A stretch of DNA of 64,000 nt from the NCBI RefSeq assembly GCF_004125265.1, contig NZ_RDTE01000003.1:5828001-5892000 (forward strand), written 5' to 3'. The notes under the pieces were generated by a model, which was not told the DNA's origin, did no database searches, and saw nothing but the letters and a program-made list of their open reading frames with translations. The translations under genes were made by a program, and so were the position numbers. Below, one piece after another: positions 16,103 to 24,427 of the stretch (the first letter of the stretch is position 1; each line of letters begins with the position of its first letter). The stretch is from Streptomyces lydicus. Lineage in GTDB: Bacteria; Actinomycetota; Actinomycetes; Streptomycetales; Streptomycetaceae.

Positions 16103-16420
16103 ATGAAGCGCTTTGTCAAGGCCGCCGCGGTGAGTGCGGCCAGCTGCGCCGTAGTGCTGAGTGGCGCAGGCATTGCCTCAGCCAGCGGGGAGGGTCACCA
16201 CGGCGGTCGTGGTCACAACCACTTCCGCAGTGACCACCGTGCCCTCTACAACCACCGCTCCGGTGCCAACGCGGCGGGCTTCGCCGCAGGCTCCCCGGGC
16301 ATCCTCAGTGGCAACAATGTCCAGGTTCCGATCAACATCCCGATCAACATCTGCGGCAACAGCCTCAGCCCCTTCTCGCTGCTGAACCCGGCGTTCGGGA
16401 ACATCTGCATCAACCGGTGA
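16103..16420 (+). CDS. Short chaplin (hydrophobic aerial-hypha coat protein)
   Basis: 105 residues: a Sec signal peptide (about 1-28, ending near IASAS), a His/Gly-rich segment (GEGHHGGRGHNHF through YNHRS, about 29-53), then one chaplin domain with AAGSPGILSGNNVQVPINIP, ICGN and NPAFGNICIN. The two cysteines of the domain, which form the disulfide in chaplins, are present. There is no LAxTG sorting signal, so it is a short, non-anchored type. AGGAG lies 6 bases before the ATG. Chaplins assemble into amyloid fibrils that lower surface tension for aerial growth. The histidine-rich spacer of about 25 residues is longer than in the compact short chaplins I know. Confidence 0.9.
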   Translation: MKRFVKAAAVSAASCAVVLSGAGIASASGEGHHGGRGHNHFRSDHRALYNHRSGANAAGFAAGSPGILSGNNVQVPINIPINICGNSLSPFSLLNPAFGNICINR

Positions 16421-16608
16421 CCCCATGCCGGTCCGCCAGGGATGTCGGGCCGGCACGGGTCGTGATGTGCAGTTGGCGGATCACCCCGGCCTCGGTCGCG
16501 GGTGGTCCGCCACTCTGCCCGATGCGGCCGGGCGCCCCGCCCCACCGGTCGGCGGCACCTCGCTGACCAGCGGATACGGCCTCCGGGGCAGGGCCCATAC
16601 TGGAGGGC

Positions 16609-17469
16609 ATGGCGAAGAGCAGACGCGGGCGCGGCGGACCGGAGTCCGTCACCGAGACGGTGGACGGCGGGCTTGCCGAGCTACGGCCCGACCGGGACCG
16701 GGCGCGCGGCTGGACGCTGCTGATCGACGGTGCCCCGCAATCACATGTGGACCTCGACGACCCGGCATATCTGGACTTCTCCTATCAGCGGCGGCTCGGG
16801 CACGTCGCCGACCTGGCCGGACCCATGGGCAAACCGCTGCGCGCCGTCCATCTCGGCGGCGGCGCCCTGACCCTGGCCCGCTATGTCGCGGCCACCCGCC
16901 CGCGCTCCACCCAGCAGGTGGTGGAGATCGACGCACCGCTCGTCGGCCTCGTACGCCGGCAGCTGCCGTGGGACAGCGGCTGGCGGATACGGGTGCGCGG
17001 CGGTGACGCCCGGGCCGGCCTGGCGAAGATCCCGGACGGCTGGGCGGACCTGATCATCGCCGATGTCTTCGGCGGTGCGCGCACGCCCGCGCACCTGACC
17101 AGCACCGAATTCCTGACGGAGGTCCACCGGGCGCTGCGGCCCGGCGGGTTCTACGCGGCGAACCTCGCGGACGGGCCGCCGCTGCGCTTTCTGCGCGGCC
17201 AGATCGCCACGGCCCACACGGTCTTCCCCGAGCTGTGCCTGACCGCCGACCCGGCCGTACTGCGCGGCAAACGCTTCGGCAACGCGGTCCTGCTGGCCGC
17301 CGACGGGCCGCTGCCGGTCGCCGAACTGACCCGGCGGGCGGCCACCGATCCGCAGGCCGGCCGGGTCGAACACGGCCGGGCGCTGCTGGACTTCACCGGC
17401 GGCGCGGCACCGGTCACCGACGCCACGGCCCTCGCCTCGCCCGCCCCGCCGGCCGCGGCCTTCGACTGA
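16609..17469 (+). CDS. Spermidine-synthase-like (SAM-fold) protein
   Basis: 286 residues. AVHLGGGALTLARYVAATRP is the glycine-rich nucleotide-binding loop, VVEIDAPLVGLVRRQL the acidic motif II region, and LIIADVFGGARTPAHLTSTEFL matches the segment that carries the catalytic Asp in spermidine synthases. Actinobacterial relatives are usually orphan spermine/spermidine-synthase-fold proteins without proven polyamine activity. A GGAGGGC sequence overlaps the run-up to ATG 16609. It stands alone between the chaplin and convergent 17533-18108; no decarboxylase partner is visible. Confidence 0.75.
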   Translation: MAKSRRGRGGPESVTETVDGGLAELRPDRDRARGWTLLIDGAPQSHVDLDDPAYLDFSYQRRLGHVADLAGPMGKPLRAVHLGGGALTLARYVAATRPRSTQQVVEIDAPLVGLVRRQLPWDSGWRIRVRGGDARAGLAKIPDGWADLIIADVFGGARTPAHLTSTEFLTEVHRALRPGGFYAANLADGPPLRFLRGQIATAHTVFPELCLTADPAVLRGKRFGNAVLLAADGPLPVAELTRRAATDPQAGRVEHGRALLDFTGGAAPVTDATALASPAPPAAAFD

Positions 17470-17532
17470 GGCCGGCCGCGGGGCGTCCGACCGCCCCCGG
17501 CACCGCCGCGCGGCGCTGCCGGCCGTGGGCCG

Positions 17533-18108
17533 CTACGCCGTGGGCCCGGTGGTCTGCACGGCCGGCGGATGGCCGTTCCAGGTGCAGAACACGGACGTAT
17601 GGCCGCTGCCGCCGGAGAAGTCGACCCGGATCCACCCGTTCTGCTTCCACACCTGCATCTCCCAGCCCGGGTTCGGCGTCGCCGACACCAGCTCGGCCGC
17701 CCGGCTGCCCATGTCGAAGACCACCCGCCCGCCCGCCGTGGAATAGCTCCTGATGCGGCCGTCGGTGTCCGGGACGGAGCCGCCCGGCGAGGTGGCGTCC
17801 GGGTACCCCGACCGGGGGGTGGCGCCGTGCGACGGGGCGGACGGACGGGACGGTGTGCCGTCGGCGGGCGCCGGGGCGGGGGAGGGGGAACGGGACGGCC
17901 TGGGGCGGTGGGTGGAGGAGGCGCGCGGGACGGCGTCGTCCTTCCCCGCCTGCGAGGCCACCTGGTCGGAGATCGGCAGTGCGCGCGGCGCGTCGTACGC
18001 CGTGGCGGACAGCACGGTGTGCACGCCGAACCACGACAGGGTGACCGCGGCACCGGTCGCCAGCGTCCAGGCCGCCGCATGAACCAGTCCTCGTTGCATC
18101 CGGCTCAT
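17533..18108 (-). CDS. Membrane-anchored extracytoplasmic protein of unknown function
   Basis: 191 residues. One N-terminal membrane segment (about residues 9-30, AAAWTLATGAAVTLSWFGVH), then a long Pro/Ser/Arg-rich linker (residues about 55-110) and a C-terminal beta-rich domain (GRVVFDMGSRAAELVSATPNP, GWEMQVWKQNGWIRVDFSGG) ending in a single-cysteine strand. It lies divergently 109 bases from the two-component pair 18218-20337, a layout that suggests it may be a target or accessory sensor of that system (inference). The family is not recognised. Confidence 0.6.
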   Translation of the reverse strand: MSRMQRGLVHAAAWTLATGAAVTLSWFGVHTVLSATAYDAPRALPISDQVASQAGKDDAVPRASSTHRPRPSRSPSPAPAPADGTPSRPSAPSHGATPRSGYPDATSPGGSVPDTDGRIRSYSTAGGRVVFDMGSRAAELVSATPNPGWEMQVWKQNGWIRVDFSGGSGHTSVFCTWNGHPPAVQTTGPTA

Positions 18109-18217
18109 ACTGCCCCACCCGACCGCCCTGTTGCAGCCCGTCCCGCACGCCGGAGTGCGCCGCTCCTTCGTCAACCTCGGGCAAAGGAACCCGCCCGAAT
18201 GGCGTACGGTGCCGCCC

Positions 18218-18910
18218 ATGGCACGTGTGCTCGTCGTCGAGGACGACCAGTTCGTACGCTCGGCTCTGATCCGGCATCTGACCGACGCCGCCCACACGGT
18301 ACGCAGCGTCGGCACCGCTCTGGAGGCGCTCCGAGAGGTGGCGCACGTCGGCTTCGACGTCGTCATCCTCGACCTCGGTCTGCCCGATCTGGACGGGGGC
18401 GAGGCGCTGAAGATGCTCCGCGGCATCACCGATGTCCCTGTGATCATCGCCACCGCCCGCGACGACGAGGCCGATATCGTCCGGCTGCTGAACGACGGTG
18501 CGGACGACTACCTCACCAAGCCGTTCTCCGTCGAGCACCTGTCGGCCCGGATGGCCGCCGTACTGCGCCGCTCCCGGACCGCCGCGGCCGGTGCCCAGGC
18601 GCCCTCACGGGCGATCCGGGTCGGCGGCCTGTCCATCGACCCGCTCCGCCGGCAGGCCGAACTGGACGGCGTCACCCTCGATCTGACCCGCAGGGAGTTC
18701 GACCTGCTGGCCTTCCTCGCCGAACGCCCCGGCGTCGTCGTCCCCCGCAAGGAACTCCTCGCCGAGGTCTGGCAGCAGTCCTACGGCGACGACCAGACCA
18801 TCGACGTCCATCTGTCCTGGCTGCGCCGCAAGCTGGGCGAAACCGCGGCGCGGCCCCGGTACCTGCACACCCTGCGGGGCGTCGGCGTGAAGCTGGAGCC
18901 GCCGCAATGA
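18218..18910 (+). CDS. OmpR-family response regulator
   Basis: 230 residues. Receiver domain 1-120 with acidic pair Glu8/Asp9-Asp10, phospho-acceptor Asp52 (VVILDLGLPDLDG), and KPF near 100. Winged-helix DNA-binding domain from about 135, with LTRREFDLLAFLAERPG and HLSWLRRKLGE. I chose ATG 18218 where the receiver begins; the longer open frame upstream lacks any domain. Its stop overlaps the ATG of the kinase (ATGA at 18907-18910), so the two are translated together. Confidence 0.9.
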   Translation: MARVLVVEDDQFVRSALIRHLTDAAHTVRSVGTALEALREVAHVGFDVVILDLGLPDLDGGEALKMLRGITDVPVIIATARDDEADIVRLLNDGADDYLTKPFSVEHLSARMAAVLRRSRTAAAGAQAPSRAIRVGGLSIDPLRRQAELDGVTLDLTRREFDLLAFLAERPGVVVPRKELLAEVWQQSYGDDQTIDVHLSWLRRKLGETAARPRYLHTLRGVGVKLEPPQ

Positions 18911-20337
18911 GATGGGCCCTGGTCAAGGTGGCGCTGGCGGTCACCGCCATGGTCGTGGTCGCCTTCGCCGTGCCCCTCGGACTGGTCGTCAAGGAGCTGG
19001 CCCGCGACCGCGCCTACTCCAATGCCGAACGGCAGGCCGCCACCATCGGCCCGGTCCTCGCCATCACCACCGACCGCACCCAGCTCGAACGCGCCGTCGC
19101 CAGCGCCGAGACCGGCCCCGGCGGCCGGATCGGCGTCCATGTCCCGGCGAGCGGCCACCACGGCAAGCCCGCCGAGATCGGCTCCCGGCGCGCGGCACAA
19201 GCGGATGTGGCGGCCGCCGCCAAGCTCGGCCGGGCCTCCATCTCCCCGGTGCGCGGCGGCTCCTCGCTGCTCCAGCCGACCGCCGTCGCCTCCGGTATCG
19301 CCGTCGTCGAGGTCTTCGTCCCCGACGTGGCACTCACCAAGGGCGTCGCCACCTCCTGGCTGGTGCTCGCCGGGGTCGGCCTCGCGCTGGTCATCGGCTC
19401 GGTCGCCGTCGCCGACCGGCTCGGCACCCGCATGGTGCGGCCCGCGAAGCGGCTGGCCGGGGCCGCTCACGACCTCGGCACCGGCAAGCTCGGCGTCCGC
19501 GTCCCGGAGGACGGCCCCAAGGAACTGCGGTTGGCGGCCAGCGCCTTCAACGCGATGGCCGACCAGGTCGTCCAACTGCTCGCCAACGAGCGTGAACTGG
19601 CCGCCGACCTCTCGCACCGGCTGCGCACCCCGCTGACCGTCCTGCGGCTCAACGCCGCCTCGCTCGGCGACAGCTCGGCCGCCGAGCAGACCCGGGCCGC
19701 CGTCGAACAGCTGGAGCGCGAGGTCGACCAGATCATCCGCACCGCCCGTGAACAGAAGGCCCAGACCCGGCAGGCCGCCGCGGCGGCGGGCTGCGACGCC
19801 GCCGAGGTGATCCGCGAGCGGATGGACTTCTGGTCGGCGCTCGCCGAGGACGAGGGCCGCACCGTCCGCGTCGCCGGCGCGGACCGCCCCGTACGGGTCC
19901 CCGTCGCCCGCCCCGAACTCGCCGCCGCCCTGGACGCGATGCTCGGCAACGTCTTCCGCCACACCTCCGAGGGCACCGCCTTCGCGGTCGACGTCCACAA
20001 CGCCGAGGACGCGGTGATCGTGCTGGTCTCGGACGCCGGCGACGGCATCGACGACCCGGACGCGGCGCTGCGCCGCGGCTGGTCGGGCGGCGGTGGGTGG
20101 GGGCACCGCCCAGCGGTAGCTGGGGGAGGTTCGACCGGCCTCGGTCTGGACATCGTGCGGCGGCTGGCCGAGTCCACCGGCGGCGATGTGCGCATCGGCC
20201 GCTCCGTCCTCGGCGGCACCGAGGTCCGGGTCTGGCTGGCGCTGGACGACCGGCGCGCCCGCACCGGTTCCCGCGGCCACCGGCTGCGCCGCACGCTCGG
20301 CGTCCGGCGCCGGCGGACCGCGCGCACCGGCTCCTGA
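18907..20337 (+). CDS. Sensor histidine kinase with repeat element in the ATP lid
   Basis: 476 residues: membrane helix about 6-28, a periplasm-facing domain to about 150, second helix 151-169, HAMP, dimerisation domain with His237 (SHRLRTPLTVLRL), N box at Asn348 (GNVFRHT), G1 DAGDG at 376-380 and G2 GLGL at 411-414. Between G1 and G2, residues about 394-409 are a Gly-rich insert encoded by a palindromic sequence of a type scattered through Streptomyces genomes. The insert keeps the frame but lies in the lid over ATP. Cognate of the response regulator it overlaps; signal unknown. Confidence 0.85.
   Translation: MRWALVKVALAVTAMVVVAFAVPLGLVVKELARDRAYSNAERQAATIGPVLAITTDRTQLERAVASAETGPGGRIGVHVPASGHHGKPAEIGSRRAAQADVAAAAKLGRASISPVRGGSSLLQPTAVASGIAVVEVFVPDVALTKGVATSWLVLAGVGLALVIGSVAVADRLGTRMVRPAKRLAGAAHDLGTGKLGVRVPEDGPKELRLAASAFNAMADQVVQLLANERELAADLSHRLRTPLTVLRLNAASLGDSSAAEQTRAAVEQLEREVDQIIRTAREQKAQTRQAAAAAGCDAAEVIRERMDFWSALAEDEGRTVRVAGADRPVRVPVARPELAAALDAMLGNVFRHTSEGTAFAVDVHNAEDAVIVLVSDAGDGIDDPDAALRRGWSGGGGWGHRPAVAGGGSTGLGLDIVRRLAESTGGDVRIGRSVLGGTEVRVWLALDDRRARTGSRGHRLRRTLGVRRRRTARTGS
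20095..20131 (+). repeat. Palindromic Streptomyces repeat inserted in kinase gene
   Basis: A G-rich palindromic element of about 35 bases: left arm around CCGCCCAGC (20107-20115), GGTA loop, right arm GCTGGGGGAGG (20120-20130). I recall near-identical sequences recurring within and between Streptomyces genes; recalled, not searched. Here it is in frame. Confidence 0.55.
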
Positions 20338-20518
20338 ACCCGCCGCCCGAGGGGCAGGCGCCGCCGGCTCTTAACCACTCCCTTCCGTTTCCTTAAGGCG
20401 TTCATAAGTCCCCCAACCTCCGTGCCATTCCCGAGATTTGTCCGTTTCCCTGCCGCTAGCGTGCGGGACGCACCACGGTGCACCCCTCCCCCTCCATGTG
20501 ACGACAGGCAGGCACGAG

Positions 20519-21574
20519 ATGAGTTCTTCGGCACACCGCCGGCGCAAGAGCCGCACCACCCAGCTGATCGTGAGCGGCGCGGCCGCGGTCGTCGCGACCG
20601 GCGGCGCCTTCGCCGTCGCCGGATCCGCCCTGGCCGCCAAGGCGCCGAGCACCGCCGCCGGCGCGCATGCCCCGAAGGCCGCCGCCGGCTTCGCCCCGTA
20701 CGTCGACACCTCGCTCGCCCCTGCCCACGACCTGGCCGCCACCGCCCGGAAGACCGGGGTCAAGAACTTCCACCTCGCCTTCGTCACCTCCGGCGGCGGC
20801 TGCACCCCCAAGTGGGGCGGCTCCGGTGAGCTCGGCAACGACCAGGTGGCCGGCCAGATACCCGCCCTGCGCAAGGCCGGCGGCGATGTCCGGGTCTCCT
20901 TCGGCGGCGCCACCGGCACCGAGCTCGGGGCGGCCTGCGGCTCCGTGGACGAACTGGCCGCCGCCTACGGCAAGGTCATCGACCGGTTCCAGCTCACCAA
21001 GGCCGACTTCGACATCGAGGGCGGCGCCCTGCCCGACACCGCCGCCAACACCCGCCGCGCCCGGGCCATCGCCCAGCTCCAGAAGAAGCACCCCGGTCTG
21101 GACGTCTCCTTCACCCTGCCGGTGATGCCCGAGGGCCTGACCCAGGACGGGGTGAACCTGGTCGCCGACGCCAAGAAGAACGGCGTCAAGATCTCCGCCG
21201 TCAACATCATGGCGATGGACTACGGCGCCTCCTACAGCGGCGACATGGGCACGTACGCGATCTGGGCCGCCACCGCCACCCGGGGCCAGATCGAGAAGGC
21301 GCTCGGCCTGAGCGAGGCGGCCGCCTGGAAGACCGTGGCCGTGACCCCGATGATCGGCGTCAACGATGTGCAGAACGAGGTCTTCAAGGCCGACGACGCC
21401 GCCCAGCTGGTGAAGTTCGCCAAGAAGAAGCACCTGGCCTGGCTGTCGATGTGGTCCGCCACCCGCGACCAGGCCTGCCCCGGCGGCGCCGCCACTTCGG
21501 CACAGCCCACCTGCAGCTCCGTCCAGCAGAAGCCGCTGGACTTCACCAAGGCCTTCGCCAAGTACACCGGCTGA
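20519..21574 (+). CDS. GH18 chitinase-like secreted protein
   Basis: 351 residues with a twin-region signal (RRRKSRTTQLIVSGAAAVVATGG, cleavage near Ala40), then a TIM-barrel of GH18 type: YVDTSLAP, NFHLAFVTSGGGC, DVRVSFGGATGTELG, and the catalytic strand KADFDIEGG whose Glu167 would be the acid of the DxxDxDxE motif. VNIMAMDYG and LSMWSATRDQ are the later barrel strands. The first Asp of the motif appears replaced, so activity is not assured. No carbohydrate-binding module. ATG 20519; the ribosome site is weak. No DasR-type operator was seen upstream. Confidence 0.8.
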   Translation: MSSSAHRRRKSRTTQLIVSGAAAVVATGGAFAVAGSALAAKAPSTAAGAHAPKAAAGFAPYVDTSLAPAHDLAATARKTGVKNFHLAFVTSGGGCTPKWGGSGELGNDQVAGQIPALRKAGGDVRVSFGGATGTELGAACGSVDELAAAYGKVIDRFQLTKADFDIEGGALPDTAANTRRARAIAQLQKKHPGLDVSFTLPVMPEGLTQDGVNLVADAKKNGVKISAVNIMAMDYGASYSGDMGTYAIWAATATRGQIEKALGLSEAAAWKTVAVTPMIGVNDVQNEVFKADDAAQLVKFAKKKHLAWLSMWSATRDQACPGGAATSAQPTCSSVQQKPLDFTKAFAKYTG

Positions 21575-21776
21575 CCCCCACCGACGGCCCGGCCCCCGGT
21601 CGGACCGCTCGCCCGAGAGGCGGGGCGCAGCGGGAACCCCCACCGCTGCGCCCCGCCGTCCGCGTGCACCGCCGCGCGTGCGCCCCGCCGCCCGCGGCCT
21701 GCCGCCGGGGCTGCCCGTGCGCCCCGCTGCCCGCCGCCCGCGCTCCCCAACTCCCGTACGCCGCCCGCCCGCGTCC

Positions 21777-22676
21777 TCAGGCCGCACCGCCGCGTACCGC
21801 CGTGCGGAACGCGATCGGGGTGGTGCCCGTCTGCCGCTGGAAGAACTTGCTGAAGTTGGGGGCGTCGGCGAAGCCCAGCCGGTCCGCGATCCGGGCCGCG
21901 GACCGGTCGCCGTGCGCCAGCAGCCGCTTGGCCTCCAGCACCACCCGCCGGTCGATGAACTCCTTGGCCCCCACCCCGGCAACGGCCTCGGTGGCCCGGG
22001 AGAGGGTGCGCGGCGCATAGCCCAGCGCGCGGGCGTAGTCGGCGACCCGCCGGCTGCGGGTGAAGTCCCGCTCCACCGCGTCCCGGAAGCGCAGATAGGT
22101 CGCGCTCGCCGCGCAGGACCCGTCCGCCTCCCCGCCCGGATGCGCGGCCCGCAGCACCAGGACGGCCAGCAGATGCCGCAGCACCTCGAGATGGATCTCC
22201 AGCGGCAGCCCGCCCAGCGCCCCGAACTCCCCGTGCAGCTGCCGCATCGCGTCGTCCACACCCCGGGCCGCGGCGCCCTCCGGATGCCGTACGGGCGGCC
22301 CGTACCAGTCCTCGACCCGGGCCGCCGTCGCGGTCGCCGGATCCAGGAAGCCGGCCTCGAAGAGCACCAGCCGCCCCTCCGCGCCCGTCAGATCACCGAA
22401 GTGCTGGACCTGCCCGGGGCGCGACCACAGCAGATCGCCCGGCGCGAGGACGTGCTCGCGGAAGTCGACGCTGTGCACCAGCCGGCCGCCGTCCAGGACC
22501 AGCAGATGGTGGAAGCCGGGGCGGTGCGGGGCGGACAGCCGGCAGGCGTCCGCGCGCGCCCGCAGCTCCGCGAGCGTCAGCACCTCCACCCCCGTCGGCC
22601 GCCCGGCCGGCGCCGAGAACGCCACCTCCGGGATCTCCGGCGACGGCTCCCGGCTCTGCTGTCGCATTCTCACCAT
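21777..22676 (-). CDS. AraC-family transcriptional regulator
   Basis: 299 residues. N-terminal cupin-like sensor domain (GFHHLLVLDGGRLVHSVDF, HVLAPGDLLWSRPGQVQHFGD) and a C-terminal two-helix-turn-helix domain (RRVADYARALGYAPRTLSRA and RSAARIADRLGFADAPNFSKFFQRQTGTTP). GAGGGG lies 7 bases before ATG 22676. Divergent from the NAD(P)-binding gene 22805-23455 over 128 bases, its likely target. Confidence 0.85.
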   Translation of the reverse strand: MVRMRQQSREPSPEIPEVAFSAPAGRPTGVEVLTLAELRARADACRLSAPHRPGFHHLLVLDGGRLVHSVDFREHVLAPGDLLWSRPGQVQHFGDLTGAEGRLVLFEAGFLDPATATAARVEDWYGPPVRHPEGAAARGVDDAMRQLHGEFGALGGLPLEIHLEVLRHLLAVLVLRAAHPGGEADGSCAASATYLRFRDAVERDFTRSRRVADYARALGYAPRTLSRATEAVAGVGAKEFIDRRVVLEAKRLLAHGDRSAARIADRLGFADAPNFSKFFQRQTGTTPIAFRTAVRGGAA

Positions 22677-22804
22677 CACCGGTCCCCTCGGCACCCCGGA
22701 ATGTCCTGCTGGTCCCCCTAGCGTAGAAGACGTCAGCGCGCCCGCTGACGGAAAACGGAAGTCCACCCGGACGTCCGGACGCACACAGCAGCCGGGAGAC
22801 CACC

Positions 22805-23455
22805 ATGTCCACGATCGCGCTCTTCGGGGCCAACGGCACCATCGGAAGCCGCATCCTCCACGAGGCCCTGCGGCGCGGCCACCGGGTCACCGCGGTGGTC
22901 CGCGACCCCGCGAAGATCACCACCACCCACCCGGACCTGACCGTGATCACCGGCGACGCCCTCGACCCGGCGTCCGTCGCCGCCGCGGCGAAGGGCCGGG
23001 ACGTCCTGGTCAGCGCGGTCGGCGGCGGCGACGGACCGGGCCACACCGCCACGATCAGGCCCGCCGCCGAGTCCCTGGTCGCCGGGCTGCGGACCCTCGG
23101 CGACACCGCACCCCGGCTGATCTCCGTCGGCGGCGCCGGCTCGCTGCGCACGCCGGACGGCGCACGGGTCTGGGACGCGGAGGGCCTGCCCGCCTTCCTG
23201 CTGGAGATCATGCACGCCCACGGCGATGCGCTGGACTTCTACCGCTCGGTCTTTGATGTGCGCTGGACCAGCCTCAGTCCGGCCGCCACCATCGAGCCCG
23301 GCGAGCGCACCGGCAGCTACCGCACCGCCCTCGACGACCTGATCACCGACGCCGGGGGCACCAGCCGGATCACCACCGAGGACTACGCCGTCGCCGTGGT
23401 CGACGAAATAGAGCAGCCCCGCCACGTCGGCGAGCGCTTCACCGTCGGCTACTGA
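22805..23455 (+). CDS. NAD(P)-binding Rossmann-fold protein (atypical SDR, NmrA/YwnB-like)
   Basis: 216 residues opening with IALFGANGTIGSRILHEAL, the GxxGxxG loop of atypical short-chain dehydrogenases. VTAVVRDPAKI supplies the Arg that favours NADPH; GDALDPASV follows. The Tyr-x-x-x-Lys catalytic pair of classical SDRs is absent, typical of the sensor-like/anti-repressor subgroup. Likely controlled by the divergent AraC regulator. Confidence 0.8.
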   Translation: MSTIALFGANGTIGSRILHEALRRGHRVTAVVRDPAKITTTHPDLTVITGDALDPASVAAAAKGRDVLVSAVGGGDGPGHTATIRPAAESLVAGLRTLGDTAPRLISVGGAGSLRTPDGARVWDAEGLPAFLLEIMHAHGDALDFYRSVFDVRWTSLSPAATIEPGERTGSYRTALDDLITDAGGTSRITTEDYAVAVVDEIEQPRHVGERFTVGY

Positions 23456-23533
23456 GCCCCGGCCCCGCCACGGCGGCACCCGGCCCCTCGGCCGGCCGCA
23501 CCGGCTCCAGCCCTCCACACCCGCAGAAACGCC

Positions 23534-23562
23534 AAGGCCCCCGACCAGAGGTCGGGGGCCTT
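23534..23562. terminator. Bidirectional hairpin by tRNA-His
   Basis: Perfect 13-base arms (23534-23546, 23550-23562) beginning AAGGCCCCC and ending in its complement, 3-base loop. The A/T ends give short U-runs in both directions. It separates 22805-23455 from the convergent tRNA-His. Confidence 0.8.
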
Positions 23563-23566
23563 GATG

Positions 23567-23643
23567 TGGGGTGAGTAACGGGACTTGAACCCGCGACATC
23601 CTGGACCACAACCAGGTGCTCTACCAGCTGAGCTATACCCACC
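23567..23643 (-). tRNA. tRNA-His (anticodon GTG)
   Basis: Minus-strand cloverleaf with the diagnostic extra G at -1 (23643) facing C73, 7-bp acceptor GTGGGTA/TACTCAC, GTG anticodon, and encoded CCA at 23567-23569. Confidence 0.95.
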
Positions 23644-23804
23644 ATGACCGGTGCTGTGTGGTTCTTTTTCCCCACCGGCTGAGAAAAAGTGTACAGGGTC
23701 CGAAGGGGTGCTCGCGCCCAGGTTTCCTGTCCCGGGTCCGAGGGCGTGTCGTGCGGGTCACGGCGGACCCGCCGGGGCCCGCACGACACGCGCCCTGCGC
23801 CGCG

Positions 23805-24422
23805 CTACGGCGTGGACTGCGGCTCGGCAGGGAGGACGTGCTTGGCGGCGATGGCCTTCGCGGTGTCCGAGTCGGGACCGGGCTGCGGCACGAAGACCGC
23901 CTCCCGGTAGTAGCGCAGTTCCGCGATGGATTCACGGATGTCCGCCAGCGCCCGGTGGTTGCCGCTCTTGTCCGGGCTGTTGAAGTAGGCCCGCGGGAAC
24001 CAGCGCCGGGCCAGCTCCTTCACGGACGAGACATCGACGATCCGGTAGTGGAGGTAGTCCTCCAGCGTCGGCATGTCCCGCAGCAGGAAGCCGCGGTCGG
24101 TGCCGACGGAGTTGCCGCACAGCGGCGCCTTCCGCGGCTCCGGCACATGCTGCTTGATGTACGCAAGCACCTGTGCCTCGGCCGCCTCCAGCGTCGTGCC
24201 GCCGTCCAGTTCCTCCAGCAGCCCGGAGGCGGTGTGCATCCGGCGCACCACCTCCGGCATGGTGCCGAGCGACTCGGCGGGAGGGCGGATCACCACATCC
24301 ACCCCGTCGCCCAGCACATTCAGCTCCGAGTCGGTGACCAGAGCGGCCACCTCGATGAGCGCGTCATTCGCCAGCGAGAGTCCGGTCATCTCGCAGTCGA
24401 TCCACACCATGCGATCGTTCAT
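23805..24422 (-). CDS. orn: Oligoribonuclease
   Basis: 205 residues, DEDDh exonuclease: VWIDCEMTGLS carries the first Asp/Glu, GNSVGTDRGFLLRDM the second region, and HRALADIRESIAELRYYR the His and Asp of ExoIII. Orn degrades 2-5 nt RNA and pGpG, closing c-di-GMP breakdown. It starts 5 bases after the adpA stop, the well-known Streptomyces adpA-ornA arrangement. Confidence 0.95.
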   Translation of the reverse strand: MNDRMVWIDCEMTGLSLANDALIEVAALVTDSELNVLGDGVDVVIRPPAESLGTMPEVVRRMHTASGLLEELDGGTTLEAAEAQVLAYIKQHVPEPRKAPLCGNSVGTDRGFLLRDMPTLEDYLHYRIVDVSSVKELARRWFPRAYFNSPDKSGNHRALADIRESIAELRYYREAVFVPQPGPDSDTAKAIAAKHVLPAEPQSTP

Positions 24423-24427
24423 ACATC

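Noticed and set aside
17569..18906. Long N-terminal extension of the sensor kinase frame
   Set aside because: It overlaps the membrane-anchored protein and response regulator; the true start at 18907 overlaps the regulator stop.
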